Source: Vespa crabro (Eukaryota > Arthropoda > Insecta > Hymenoptera > Vespidae). From it: a stretch of DNA of 64,000 nt. Each line of letters opens with the position of its first letter. Positions within the stretch are counted from its first letter, which is position 1. The notes under the pieces are model-generated. The model was not told the DNA's origin, ran no database searches, and worked only from the letters and a program-made list of their open reading frames with translations. Both the position numbers and the translations under genes were made by a program. Of the stretch, positions 1 to 14,169 are shown one piece after another. The stretch covers positions 5,088,021 through 5,152,020 of the forward strand of contig NC_060968.1 in NCBI RefSeq assembly GCF_910589235.1, given 5' to 3'.

Positions 1-844
1 CAATGTAATGTAATAAAATATCTCGAAGAGATATATTTATGATAAACGTTTGGACGATTATGCCGGTATTATGTCATATGTAAAGATCGAGACATAGTAC
101 ATTTACATTTGTTTACGAATATCGTAAGAAATTTTCAAAATTTATTTTTAATGTAATAATATGGCGTTAGAAGATTTTTCAATCTCGAAAGACGTAATAA
201 AACGAGACGACGATAGGAGATTAAGAAAATGGAAATTTACTCTTTCATTCAATTTTAGTTGGATTCTCTCTCTCGAGACTCTTTTTCTTTTAATCCTTAT
301 CCAGTGAAGAAGCGCGAGCGAAGAGAGATTACCTACGTTAATCCGAATCAGTGTAAAGCATTTACAGCTGCATGGCTATAAACATTTTATTAAAACCGGA
401 GTTTTAACACGAATTGCAAAATTACAATGCGAGGAAAAAGAATGAATTACGTGCGTATTCATAATATACGTAGCACATATTTTCGCTATTGGTTCGAAAT
501 GGAGATTGAATAATTCATCTCGATGGACTTCGATTCCATTCTTACGATATCTGCCCACTCGGCACGTCTGATAAAAATAACTCTCCCTCTCTCTCTCTCT
601 CTCTCTTGATATTTAAATGTTCAATAAAAATAATAGGGAAAAGTTGAAAGAGAATTGATTATGCAATTTATATTATTATGTATCTGTATTAACAGTAATA
701 ATACAACGTTAATACAAAGATCCCTGATATCGCAAGGCATGCTTTGTGCAAAAGTAATAATAGTAATACTTCATTGTTATACGAATCTACAATTAATATA
801 TATGTTGAAAAATGAATGATATCTATACACCTATACCTATCTAC

Positions 845-847
<3 letters not shown>

Positions 848-919
<72 letters not shown>
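848..919. repeat. (CT)n(CA)n compound microsatellite
   Basis: About 60 bases of uninterrupted CT dinucleotides pass directly into six or so CA dinucleotides. It lies downstream of plx. Confidence 0.95.
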
Positions 920-1555
920 TCACTATAATTCTTCATTAACAATAAGTATGTAGAATATACACACAGTTAATAGAAATATTATCTATGTCAATATCACTTT
1001 TCGCTTACATCTTAAAGTATTTGGCATAATTTTCTTTTTGTTTCTTTATAACAATTCAATAACAAGTGCAAATAATATTTTATACATTTGATACTTATAT
1101 GTTGATCTATATATACAGATATATTCCGGGTAACTTATAGTTTATATTTCTTTTAGTTAATTTGGTAACAGTAATTATGCACACAGTGCATACCATTTAT
1201 GGAAATTTGTGCCCAAAATCAATGATTTTATAAGGCAAGAAATAGCTCCATGTATGATATTTTTATTTCATTGGCATCCTTTTGAGATCTGTATATAGGA
1301 CGATACATCGTGTCACGCAAAGTTGTTGAAACACATACTTCACGTATCTACACACAGCAAATATACGTATATATTATAGTACAGAGATACGTGTCAATAA
1401 TTATCTGTACAACATTCATTATGATTCGTTGGTATCAAGTGATTAGAAATTCTATTGAAACTGAATACACCTTTCTGTTCCTAGAGATTTACTTATAAGA
1501 ACTATGCACTATACGTATACGTAAGTAATAGAAATCCTTCATCTCGCAGTACACA

Positions 1556-1561
1556 TTTATT
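1556..1561 (-). terminator. candidate plx polyadenylation signal
   Basis: On the minus strand this reads AATAAA, about 225 nt past the plx stop codon. It is the first canonical hexamer I noted downstream of the stop. Longer 3' UTR forms are possible. Confidence 0.4.
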
Positions 1562-1784
1562 ATCTTAGCTTAAGGGGAGGATAAGGAAAAGGAAGGAAGG
1601 GAGTGGGGGGAAAAGGTAGATTGAGTAAGGAATTAAAGATCGTTGCAAACGTATAGACCGTAAGAAAGTTATTTTTTCAATGATTCCTATATCTTCGAAT
1701 ATTCAATGCTGTTCCATCATGCGTATCCTTTCTTCTCGAAAGTATTTCCATTTTTCTTTGCAAACACAATAACATAAGTAAGTG

Positions 1785-4700
1785 TTATCTATTTAAAGCT
1801 TCAGTATTTTGGTTTTGAGTATTCTTATTTACGTTATCTCCTTGACCGATCGGACTAGATAATCTAACTGGTTTGATAGACTTTAATTTTGTGGTTCCAC
1901 CATATCGAAAATTGACATCGCTACAAGTATCCAAAGGATGCATGGTACCTGTCAAGTTGGTCAAAGAATCTTCATTGGTAACTTCGATCTTGCTAGTTGG
2001 AACTTTTTTAACGGAGCCTAATTCATACGCCGACTTGGACGGTTTCAATTTTAATTTTGCGTTCGATAGCGGTAACGAGATAGATTTTTCTAAATTAATT
2101 GGCTGAATCTTCAAATGATTATCATTTTGTTCAACGTTATCGTTCTGCGAATTCATTGTATCTGTGATTTGTATGTCTATATTGACCGTCTTTGGATCAT
2201 TTTCATCATTGTTGCTTCGTATATTTGGATCGGTGTACTCGTTTCTAAGGGCTGCCAATTGTGCACGTTGCTTTTGTATGTGATTGTGCGAATTCGAAAA
2301 GAAAGAAGATACCCTTTCCAATTTAGTTGCCAGGTTTGGTTGGCTCAACGTAGATTTCAAAGGATAAGGAGGATCGATCACGTTACTATTTCTTAAGAAA
2401 TTATGCGAATCTCTACCAGCCGAATTGCTTTTAATGAGACCTTGCTTACTATTATCTTCTAATATCTTTAAAGGATATGCTTTGCTCATGTTTCTTCGCT
2501 TTTCGGCAATGCTTATCTGAGAAATAATTCTACGTATTTCACCTGGTAAATCTAGATCGTCTCGCGTTTCGCTCAAGTGTTGAATAAATGTACCTAAAGT
2601 CGCGACTGTCACTTCGAGACTACGATTCTGAGATTCTAATTTATTCACCACCGCTTGTTGCATAGATCGTGCTGTTTCCAAACGTTGCAGGTTGTTCATC
2701 GTTACCTAAAACAAAAAAATTGCATGCGATATATTCGTTCCGCAAAAAAAGGAAAAAAAAAACAAAAAAAAGGCGAAAATATATACCTATATAAAGAATA
2801 TAATTGTTATATCATATCGAATATTCTTACCTCGAGTTGTTCGTTCAATTGGCCGACTTGTTTCATCAATTGTTTGTTAACCGTCTTGAATTTCTCTAAA
2901 CTTTCCATCTGAGGCTTTACCGATAGCATTTCTTCTTGTAACACTTGATACTCCACTCTATATTCATTCAATTGCTTCGAAACTTCCATATCCGGATAGA
3001 ATACACGTTTCATTACACGATCCAAAGTGGCTTTATCTACAGCTGGTACGCGGGTCTAAGAAAGAGGACGGAAAAAATGAAGATACGTGGTTATTCGATG
3101 GCACACTTTCGACATAAAAACACAGTTGATTAAATCACAGAGACATATATATATATATTCTTACTTTAAGATATTCCATAATTTCTTCGAAACTATCACA
3201 GTAAAGCAATTGATCTTGATGCTCTTCCAATAATGCCACGGCTACTCGAAATAATATTTCTGAGCTTTCGAGAAAAAGTAAATCTGTAACAGAAAGGAAG
3301 AAGAGTCAATAAAATTTTCTACAACTTTCTTCTGGCTTAATAATAATATGAGGTAAGGAATGAGAGAAGAAAATAAATTAGGAGGGGATAAACTTACCAA
3401 AGACTCTGGTTACAAAACCTAATGGAAACTGACTGGCAAACAAGGTTAACAACCACGGTGCTGCATACAAAGTTGGTGACACTTCGTGCTTGTCAAAATG
3501 ATCATAAAGTGCCGGTAGTCTATCGTGCAGTAATCTTGATAGTTGATATAAGTGCAATTGTAATGCTGCCATATCTGGAAGGTAGAGTTTTCTCAGGCCT
3601 CTCCGAAACATCAGATGTCGTAAGAGAAAAAAAGCCTGATCTTCCACCATCTGATTATGAAACAGGTAGAAAGATTTTTATGATATAGGAAGCGTTTCAA
3701 GCTATTATTTAACGCGACATGAACTAGCTTTAACATTGATGGTCTATGCAACATTTAAAGTTACGTTCATTTAAAGGAAAAGTTATATTTACGTGTAAAA
3801 GAAGAACGCCAGCCACAAAGCTTAGACCCTGACAATAGCCAACTTCGTGATCCAGGAGAGAATAAGCTTTCAATAAATTGAAAAGTGCCAATTGGCCAGG
3901 TCCTAAAGGAGAACTGAAATACGGATGATTCGGAAATGTACGTCCTAAGTCGATGAGAATGGCATGTTGCTGAGACGTGAGTTGTTTCAGTAACAGATCG
4001 TAAGAAGTATTGTAGTTCGGAAAATCATGAGTATCTATGGGTGGTTGCTTCAAACAAAATTGTTCCGCTAAGAATTGCCAGACTTCGCCCCTTTTCCCTT
4101 TGGGAACACCTGAAACATAACGATTAGACGTTAGATCCTCCTCTCTTTCTTCATTGATAACTCAATTTTTTACCTTGCTTAATGGCATGTAAAAGCATTT
4201 GATTGTCGCACTTTGTAGAAACGCGGGATTCCTTGCTAACGAGCAAATCCCATACTTCGACGAGTTCGCGAGCACAGCTGCTAATTTCATCGTACTCCAA
4301 TTTGATTCTTTTCACCGTTGCTTCCTCTTGACGTTCTTTAATCGAGTTGAAACACATATATACAAAATCATATACGTATATATATAATTAATGGATAAGC
4401 GAGTACGCTATAATACCTTTAAGTCTTGCATTCTCTTTTTCCATTCGTATCAGTATCACTTGTTGATTAATCGCTTTCTTCCACAGATCCCTGAGTTCCT
4501 CCCTCGTTCTGTGCGTAGCAACAGCACGAGGTGTCTCATTGACATTAGAATTCTCAGATTTTCCATTATTCTTATCGTGTTCTTTATTCGGTGTTACCAC
4601 TCTATGTAATATCGCCTGTCTCCACGAACTATTCGAATGCATTTCGGTATTTCCATCGCATTCTGTAGGCGACATTTTCGGCGAATTTCCTACTTTCAGG

Positions 4701-6907
4701 AAGCTGCATAAAAAAGAAAAATGGTATCAAGTTTTTAAGAATTTGTTTTTAAGAAATAATTTTACTTACATATCCATCATGGAACTTCGTGGTCCCGTAT
4801 TCACAGATAACTGTTGTTCCGGAGATACTCGCAACGATCTCGGCCTGTTAAACGTTTCAGTCGATGACTCGCCTATCGACGATTGACGCGAATTATCGGG
4901 ACTCTGGCTGCCACTCTTTTGTAATGCGGTGTTGAGATGATTAGAATCCTTCACATGCGATACGAGTCCAAAGTCTTCCCGCGAACCCTTCCGTTTCATA
5001 AGATTATCGAAACTATTAGTCAGAGAACGTTTCGCTTTCATGAATATCGTACTGCCAACGCCTACACTGAGATACTGATTCAAAAATTCGCTTCTGAAAA
5101 TTTATTAAATATTACATAGATACGTTCACTCGTATTTTATATTCACGTAATAATCTTATACCTATTCTCAGCTGTATCGTGAACATGTCTAGCTTGTTTA
5201 GCCTCGCAATGAGCACGTAATAATCTAATGAGAAATTGGTTTTGTTCGCGCAAACTCGAACCCGCACCAGAACCTCCTCCGATTGCCTCAGCACCTTTGT
5301 ATTTGTTCACAACGATCTCCTGCTCGTCTTCCGGCAATTGTTCCATTCGAGAGAATATTATATTTTGTGTTCGTCGATCGTTTTGACCTGAAATAAAGAA
5401 GGATAGAAACCATTCATCTGCTATGATTCGAGATAAGAGATTTACGAGAAAATTACCTTCTATCTCTTGACACAGTTTATTATACCAAAACATGGGACAG
5501 TGTTCGCAAGAGAATACAGGGTATCTTTCCTTCCTTGTACCATCGCAGGTTGCAACGAATGCTTGGGTGATGGCTGTTGGACAGGATGTAGAAAATAATA
5601 AGGAGACACAAGTCGAGCAATTAAGTTCTATGTTTCTCGAATGAGAAAGTTTCATCTTACCTGCAACGAGATCGTCGGCAACGGATTCGGATTGACACTT
5701 GAATATATAACCAACGAAACTATCTATCATTATTTCCCTACAGATGAATCCAAAGTGTTCGGAATTCTTTGCACCCTGTACGCAACTCGCTACATCTTTG
5801 ATTTGTTTGTGAAGCAAAACCTGCTTCCTGTCAGGGCTGATCAATCTCAAATCGGTTCTACCCACCTACGTTGGGAGGATACATCGAATATTAAAATGTA
5901 ATATCAGAAAAGATCGATTGACCGTCCGAATCATCTTTTCTTACCTGAAATAGCATAGTTCGATTATGCTCGTCGCTGGTCTTTGGACTGGAATCTCTTC
6001 TGCCTGTTAAAACGTTACTCATCGAACCAGCACGATTTCTCATAACTGCTGGCACCTGTATATTACCTCCGCTGTTATTGTCAATAGTCGTTGCAGATGT
6101 TCCGCTTTGACTACCGTTACCATTGTCTTCGAATCTCGAGGAAGAAGAAGCAACCATTGCCGCAATCGTTAATGTTGCCATCGAGCCATGTCTAGACACA
6201 TTTTCTACACTGCCCGTTTCGCTGGTACTCGATTCCTAACAGATCGATTAGGCTATGATTATGCTATACATAAGCACAACGACAAGGAAAAGACAATGAG
6301 AACAAATTTTTCATGTTGCAATTCAATGTATAGTCAAATCAATTTGATTGAGCTTATCTCAATCGTTAACAAAGGTCTAATATCAAATTTGGAAATACCT
6401 AAACGACAGCTATAACGATAGCTAACATGGCTGAAGCAATTTTTTTCTCCCACTCACCGTACTGTTCCTTCTATTACTAGAAAGGAGTAAAGCACCCGCA
6501 GAAGACTTTGATTTTTCGAGTCCATGAGAGCGAAATCTGAGGAGGGCATCGTCGATGAAAGATTCGGATACCTTTGGATGGGAGACTCTGATCTTACCGA
6601 CGTAGAGTACCTGAAAGAAAGCGATCAGCTGGATAATAATGATAAAAAAAAAAAAAAAAAAAAGAAAAAAAAGAGAAAAAAAAAATATATATATATATAG
6701 AAGAAAAAATCAATGAATATAAAACAACTGAAAGAGAATTCTCGATCGAATTACTACCTCGAAAAAATGGGAAGAACTAGGAGATATGTCCGCGCCAATC
6801 GACATCAAACTGGCAGCACTGCTATACGATTTTTGAGGCGGATCCTTGTCCCTTTCGACTTTCGAAGAAGCTGAGTGTTCCTTCATTTCTCCTAAAAATG
6901 TTTGGTT
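1785..6907 (-). CDS. plx: TBC1D1/TBC1D4-like Rab GTPase-activating protein (pollux-type), 5' end not found
   Basis: Fourteen coding exons join in one frame (3750 nt, 1249 aa): 6907-6758, 6610-6458, 6235-5945, 5865-5661, 5573-5457, 5387-5162, 5093-4770, 4703-4417, 4335-4174, 4109-3793, 3650-3398, 3283-3165, 3055-2831, 2705-1785; introns are 64-222 nt. Counting from the first residue seen: a split PTB domain (about 46-330: FFEVLYVGKIRVSH, then TMLFQVGRTDLRLISPDRK), a Ser-rich linker ending in FLKVGNSPKMSP, an alpha-helical ELRDLWKKAINQQ segment, then a TBC domain (about 639-865) with the arginine finger in IDLGRTFP (R695) and glutamine finger in GYCQG (Q732). These residues catalyse GTP hydrolysis by Rabs; family members control vesicle traffic, e.g. 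GLUT4 in mammals. A coiled coil and a polar C-terminal tail of about 230 aa follow. The first ATG is at 6886, but phase 0 and an acceptor at 6908 suggest an upstream exon. The N-terminal PTB1 of vertebrate homologues is not seen. Confidence 0.9.
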
Positions 6908-9011
6908 CTGCAATTTGAAGAATCATTTGTTAGTAACAAATACTAACAAGTTGAGAAATATTTAGCGAGTCCATCTAGCGAATCAGGCAACGATCCAACA
7001 TGTTCTCGGAATTGATTTATAAAACACGCATCCTTTGTATTCCCATTAGACGTTACATACGTTATGTGTTACATAACGAAAAGGCCTACGTTTATGATAT
7101 TAATGACGGGTAAATTGAAGAATCCCTCTTTTCTTGATTACATTTCGTTCATCGAAATAAAAGGATAGAAATAATATTGGATCGGTAATGTTGCTTGTAG
7201 CCACGTAGATAAAAGATAATAAAAAGTATTTCGCAAGGAAACGCAGAGGGAACGTGAAGAAAACGTGGAGGGAACGTGGAGGGCGACCGTGGGGACCAAA
7301 ATAACTTGCTCGAGGAGCACTCGTCGACCGCATGGCTCCGTTGTTCCCTCCCTCCCTCTCTCTCTCTCTCTCTTTCCCCAAGCCCTCTTCCACCTTCTAA
7401 TTCTTTTTCATGAAATTCCACCTAGCCAAATTATTTTCCTCTCTTTCGACTTTTCGCTCGTCTCTCCGTCGTTCCGAATCTTTTTACTTTATCGCTGACA
7501 CAGAAAGCAGATCGTTAGTCCGTAAACAGGGCTTCTCTTATCCAATTAGAAAGCAAGCTTTTTCTTTTACTTCTAACCGTTCGCTTCAACGTAGTCTAGT
7601 CACATATGACAGAGGAAACTCTCTTGGATCTACGATCTCTATAATATTTTACAATCAATTTTTATATAGCTCAACCAAACCTGATGATATAGGATAAGAA
7701 GGAATTGAATAAGATGCAACTCATCGTTCTCTTTCTTCTAACAGTAAATGATCAAAGTAGCGTATTTATAGTCTGCGTTAAAAGTAGAATATCACGGATC
7801 GGTATCGTGAACAATTGATTGAATTCACGTGAAAAATCAGAACAAGATCGAATCACGGATCGATGATTTCTCCTCTCTTCTTTCGTCGTAACGTTAACTC
7901 TACGTTACGTAGTCTTTCATTCTGATCGATGTAATCGCACAAATACGACGTCAAAGCCAAACTAATTGTTCGGTCGCATTGCCTCTTCAGTGGTCAAGGA
8001 TGAAACGTTTTGCGTTACAAGAAGTAGGCGTATTTCGATGAAAAAAAAAAAAAAAAAAAAAGAAGGAAGGAAGAGAGAGAGAGAGAGAGAGAGAGATGAT
8101 TTTTTTATTCTCTGTTAACTATGAAATGTTAATCAAGCTTTAGATCGATCTCGAGTAGAAAACATACGAGATAAAACGCGACGTTACGTGACGATTTCTT
8201 TTTGCGTGCGCTGCAAAGAGAGAAAGAAAGAAACAATTACGACCTACGATCCTACGTTCTATCCTTTTTATCCGTCTCTCATTCCTTCCCATCATCTTAA
8301 CATCCTTCAACGATATCAAGGATCGTCTTGGTATATTTTCCGTTCGAATGTCCGACTAAGTCTGAGGAATAAATTATTTGCTTTCGAGTTAAAGTTCGAA
8401 TACTTTCGCAAGGAGGTCTAAGGAAAAGGGTGACACTCTCTATCTGATGAGCGCAACAGCACGTCGAGTGCGCGATCGGCCTAGAATCTAATAATAATAT
8501 ACAGGTTGGTTGATCGTTCGTAACTCTTTCACAATTTCGCGTAGCTTCGTTCCTTAAAGATTTTTTTCGTATGCGACGAAGCATCCCTTGCATAAGAGCT
8601 CCATTCTCGTACTCGAAATAAAGATCAATTCACACGTAAAAAGAATGAATTATAAGATAACAGAATTTACGAAATATCACGATCGAGTTTGACGAGTAAA
8701 TTTCTAATCTTTTCTCTATTTTTATTACTTCTTTTTTCTTTTTCTTTTTTCCATCGACGACTTGAAATATTCAAAAACGTGCGCGCTTTGCGCTCCGTTG
8801 CGCACCGCTACGCAAGACTAAGCTTCCATCTACACCTACGAGTCCACGTTTTCCCTGTTTGTTAGTATAATGCGCTTAGTAGAGGCGATACGTAATCGTC
8901 TCTACTGATTCTTACGTAATTCGACTTTCAATTTATCCGTGCGAACGGACTAGAAAACGAGCTTTTCTTTCGCCTTCACATAAAGACACTCACCGAAGGT
9001 CTTTTATAGCC

Positions 9012-9044
9012 GATGGCGCAGGCGTCACTTCGAGACGCCATCTT
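9012..9044. promoter_or_regulatory. inverted GATGGCG ... CGCCATC pair, candidate YY1/Pho-type sites
   Basis: GATGGCG at 9012-9018 and CGCCATCTT at 9036-9044 face each other across 17 nt. Read on the minus strand the right copy is AAGATGGCG, the core of YY1/Pho-like promoter elements. The position upstream of plx fits a promoter, but this is inference from the motif only. Confidence 0.25.
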
Positions 9045-12000
9045 TATGTCTTATTTACCGGTGAAGAAAATCGCTACGCTTGTCATCTTTTTACTTCTCC
9101 GATTCTTCAATCAGACGTCCAAATCTTATTTGCTTTCTTTACTTTTGCAGGAGTATCTTCTGAATCTTACGATGAATTAACGATCGGCAATTGTTCCTTG
9201 AAATCGTAGAGCTCTTTTTTTCACAATAAACGAAGTTTTGCTCACTCTTCTGATCTCGATCTTCTGATGACGATAATAGGATCATGGGTCTTTAATTTCA
9301 TCAAATTCCATTGAGGTTCAATTATATCTTGATTTTTTTTCCTTCGATCATTAGCACAGATCTCGAAGATAGTCTTGAAACTCGACGAAAGTAAACATTG
9401 TTTTAAACAAATAACATTTCTTCTGCAAAAAAAATAAAAAGAAAAAAAAAAGAAATCAAGAGGCGTCGAAGAATTTCTTTCTCCTTTTGGTTGATTATTT
9501 TCTTCTCGGCATACCACTCGAAGCTAAAACCGTTCGCGACGAGAGAAACGGTACATCTCGAACATGCAACGCTTCAGCGTCGACTGACTCAAACGAGCAA
9601 GTCTATGAATTTCGACGAGACGAATCGAACGCCTCCGACCGCGATCTTTCTATGATTTGACTAAATGACAAATCTCTCGCAATGATTGCCAAGCGAGTAG
9701 AAAATAAACTAAATCCATCAAATCATTTCGAATATGAATTATCTTTCTTTATATCGAAATAAATGAATTTTTTTACGTTTCCAAGTCATCTCGATTCTTT
9801 GTTACGCGCCTACGCGACCTTGCCTATTGAAATTTTGGCATAAACAAGCATGACATTGCTTGAGATTCTCTTCTATAGTATTTTTAGTCTTTGCACTTAT
9901 TTGTGTTTCCTTTGAACGCAAGCGACTGATCCCAACGCAACTTTGCTTTCTCGATCGCAAATAATTAAGTACTTTCTTCTGATGTCAGAATCTTACATAT
10001 CCGGCATATTCAAGGCAAAGAAATAAAGTAAAATCGGTTACGTGCGAAATGGACAATCTATAAACGGAGAATGAAGGATAAACTCGTGTTCGTATATACA
10101 TATGTACATATACGTAAATAATAGGTATATAACAACAACGAATGAGAATGACGATTATCGCGAGAGACACGTTCGTAATACAATGCCGTTCGCTTCGTAT
10201 CGCGTAAAAGGCTATTCCCAAGATAAAAACGAAAAATGCAAGCATTTAAGGAATTAAGTATTATATACACATCACGTATGTTTCTGGCGACATTAATGGC
10301 GAGCTTATAAAATATTGTTATTGCTGTATAACTCGTACCTATATTGTTATTGTTACATATATATATATATATGTATATATGTATATGTATATATATGAAA
10401 TATAGGAGAGTTAACCAGAGTGGCCGCGTAATCGGTAATTTTAAATCGTCTTCTTCTACGACTCCTTCCTCTTGTTAATTTTGCCGAGTTAGGCGAAGAA
10501 ACGTAACAAGAACGGCACGTAGGAAGGAGCTAGGGCCAAAAAGTCAAGTATACTATCGTTAAAGCAGACCGCCGACGCGAAATAAGAAGAAGAAGAAGAT
10601 GACGATTATTTTAAATAAGAAGAACATTTTCTTTTGAATCTTTCGAATCAGTGTACTCAACGATGCTTCACAATTTATGGCAAGAAAAATAAACAGGTAG
10701 ACGAGAAGAGAGGAGGCATTTAAAAATAGATGACTTCGTCGTTGTTGTCGTCGATTTTTGTCTGTCGTTGATTTTTGCCTGTCGTCGACGGTCGTCGACG
10801 GTCGTCGTCGTTGTCAAGCAAAGAAGAGATAGATGAGTACCTTGATTCTTCGGTGCATCACCGCGTTCTTACGCAATTGATACACACGAACTCAACGAAT
10901 GTTGATAGAAAGACAAGCATACTTTAGTTAAAAATAAAATAGGTTATAAAGGAAGATAATCTCAAAACAAAAGTTAAATAAAATTATCACTTTTTTTTTT
11001 CTCTCTGTAGAAAAGAAACGTGCGAATGAGATTGGAGTAAAGCCATGTGGTTCGAGTTTAGAATCGAACGTAACTAAGTACATAATTTACCGCCTGTTAT
11101 CAATTTCGATCGATCGAGATCGAAAGTATTTACGATGTCTCTGTATAATTCCAGAAGGATAGATAAAGTTTTTACATATCTACGATTTATATCATTTGAT
11201 CCCTAAAACGTAATAGCGATAGGATAGATTCAATGACATATTTTGCACGGAAAAAGGAACTTAAATAACTGGCTTAAATAAATAGCTGGTTTGTCCCATT
11301 TTGTTATAAGCCTACCTGGTATTTTTGTGCACGAAGAAGAAACTTGGACGAAGGGAGGATGAAAACGAAGACGAAGGAAAACGTTCCTCTCGGCGAATAC
11401 AGCCTCCAAGGAATGATATGCGAGAAATCTCGAATGCAACTTTCACCGGATTACTGGCACGCAAAGTCGCACGGCGTCGTCGAACGTGTAACACCTTTGA
11501 AATACTAATTCTAAGCCAAGAACAAGAATTGTCCAACTTTGATCCAGGAAATATCGAGCTAACGCTTAAAATCATCCGACTCCGTTCGCTTAATGATAGC
11601 TAATGATTTATCTCTTTCGATCCTGTCGAACTTTAAGGACAGATTTAATAATAGTCAGATAGAAAAAGTAAATTGTGCGATAGTGTTATAACATTCATAG
11701 TTATAGATGCATAAGAGTGCACACCGCAAACGTTTATTGGTCGACGAGAGAACGTTCTTTCTCGATTGGTTACTTTGCAAAGTGTATCACGATCGTGTCA
11801 ACCTAAAACTCTAAACCATATATCAGACATATGTATATACATACGTATATACGAATGCATTGGGATGCCTCATTGGAATGCATATGAATGCATGCGGTAC
11901 GACTATCGCCGAATTGAATTGCGTGTTTTCTCCAAAAGAACGTTTCTCCTTCGAAATACGATTTTTATATACGATCAAAGAGCAAAAATCAATCTTAACA

Positions 12001-12471
12001 TTCTACTTCTTCTTTTCTACATTGGAAACTAGAATTTAGCATAACAAGTTTCACCGTAGAGAATGTTTTTTAATAGCTAACACAACATATTACGATGCAT
12101 TCCGTGACATGTAAATTATGCATAAATTTCCTGAACAAACATATATATATATATACATATACATATACATATATATTCTTGCCAAAACATTTAAAAAATT
12201 ATCTACAAAGATATGATATCTCTTTATTGTACTTCTTAAAGATTATCAACATTCTTCTAGAGTAAGAAAAGAATTAAAAAAAGAACAAAGAAAGAAAAGA
12301 AAGATTTTTTTTTATTGGGCGCGGTCCGATATCAACAAATTTTTCTATATGATCGAGCATCTTGATATAGATACAAACTTGTAAACAATGTAACGAAACG
12401 TAAATAAACTTCACCTTCGCGACGCTTGTTTATTAGCAACGGATTTGAAAGATGTGAAATACATGTCGCTT

Positions 12472-12480
<9 letters not shown>

Positions 12481-12519
<39 letters not shown>
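12481..12519. repeat. (CT)n microsatellite
   Basis: CT dinucleotide run with one interruption near its left end, between plx and Elp3. Confidence 0.9.
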
Positions 12520-12524
<5 letters not shown>

Positions 12525-14150
12525 TCGGGATTGTTTACAATACTAGTTTAGCGCAAACAGCTGGAAAGTGAAGGACATAACCTACCGCTTTAGATTTTTT
12601 TCAACGTACTATAAAGGATCGCATATTGATGTAAATAAGTGATCGTCTTTTTTGTTTACCTTTGTACAGTCTGCCAGGTAACGTGAGACTTCGCTCGTCG
12701 AATAAATCGTATGCGTTATACGAAACTCTTGTTCTTTTTGTATTTCTCGTGTATCTACACCTAAGTTCTAGTGTATTATTAATGATCACGCTCCACTACA
12801 TTTCGTTGATTTTCGAACGATGAACTTTTTCTACAAATCGGCGTAATTTTTCTTCTTGAATGATTCTCGAATACACATAGCATCTCGATTCACAAAGAAG
12901 CAGTAAGAATGGCATACATATGTCAAGTATGCTCTGAACTGTACGGCGAAACGTATGTTACTATCCGCCGTTCCAATTCACTTCTATTTATTCACTATTT
13001 TCCGTCACATTTTGTCAGTAGGTGGCGCAAGGTGAAAAATCTGAAAATGTCAGTCGATCTGTTTCGTTTCTTTAAAAGGTTTGTCGTTTTTCTCCTACGT
13101 CTCTATTCTTTTTATCCTTTTTATTTGACAATTTTTATTGTCATTATATTTATATTCTATTTGATCAAACGATTTTGATCCAATACACATTGACTTAACC
13201 TCTTGTTCCTACTTCAGATTATGTTATATTGTTGGTCATCCAATAAGAAGACATAAAAAAAAACTTATGCGCTATATTAAAACTTAATATCAAATCTTTT
13301 TACAATTACATTCATTTAAAAGCTTTGTAAATTTCAAATTATGTTCTGTGAAATAATGTTCTTATGTTATAGTTCTTCTGTCTGATTTCGTCGTTGAAAG
13401 GCCAGGAAAAGATTTTTAACAAAAATTTGTTTGCATTATACATAAAGAACATATAATTTATTTGTCATTTTGTGTTATAGATTTGCATAAAACATTGCAT
13501 TTGGATTCTATTGCCAAAAAAGAGAAATTTAAACAAACATGCGATCTTTTTAAGATTACTATCACTTAAGAGCTTCACAAACTTAAGCTCTTAATGGCAA
13601 TTTTTATCTCATAACTTTTTTATGTGATTTCATTGATGAGACATCGTTAAGATATTTTTATCACCGAATGTAGAGATAGCCAGCTAATTCTTACGTTTTA
13701 TCATATTTAGAAAAATTAACATTATGCTAAAATAATACTATTATTGAAATGAAATTGTAAGTATCTATAATAAACACTTCTTTATTATACTGAAACAGTA
13801 ACGATATTTAATGTTTCAGGAAAACTTTGTGCCAGGCTTAAGTACACAGTACACAGTCCTATTGAACTTTTATTTTCTTTTATTATTATATTAAGAAAAA
13901 GGAATCGTGTGTGTTATAATCAATTTAAAGATTAGAATTAACCATTATTGTCAGATGTTTATTATTATCTTTCTTACATGTATCTAACTATTAGTCCAAT
14001 TGCTTTGTAAATTTTTGTACTTTTATGTAGACAAATTTTATAATTGATAGCAATGAAGAATGCCAAACTTAATTCTTCAAACTTAATAAAGAACAAATTC
14101 CAAACATTTAGATATTCAAAATATCTTGTAGACAGTTAATATATTATAAA

Positions 14151-14169
14151 AGTTCACAAAAAGTGAACT
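14151..14169. repeat. 7-bp perfect hairpin AGTTCAC/GTGAACT
   Basis: Two perfect complementary 7-base arms are separated by five A residues. The surrounding sequence repeats AGAACT/AGTTC words, including TTCTAGAA at 14190-14197, which resembles a heat-shock-element dyad. Function unknown. Confidence 0.4.

Larger units (their letters stand above)
1..1784. other. plx 3' UTR and downstream intergenic DNA
   Basis: No coding region is supported here. The part nearest 1784 should be the 3' UTR of the minus-strand plx gene. The rest is AT-rich DNA with a short (CT)n tract near 585-606 and a long (CT)n(CA)n tract at 848-919. A purine-rich stretch lies at 1572-1620. Short ORFs at 376-558 and 1310-1498 show no recognisable family and look like chance. 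Confidence 0.6.

Noticed and set aside
1873..2912. Plus-strand ORFs of 77, 93 and 85 codons
   Set aside because: They are antisense shadows of the last plx exons and of the adjoining intron.
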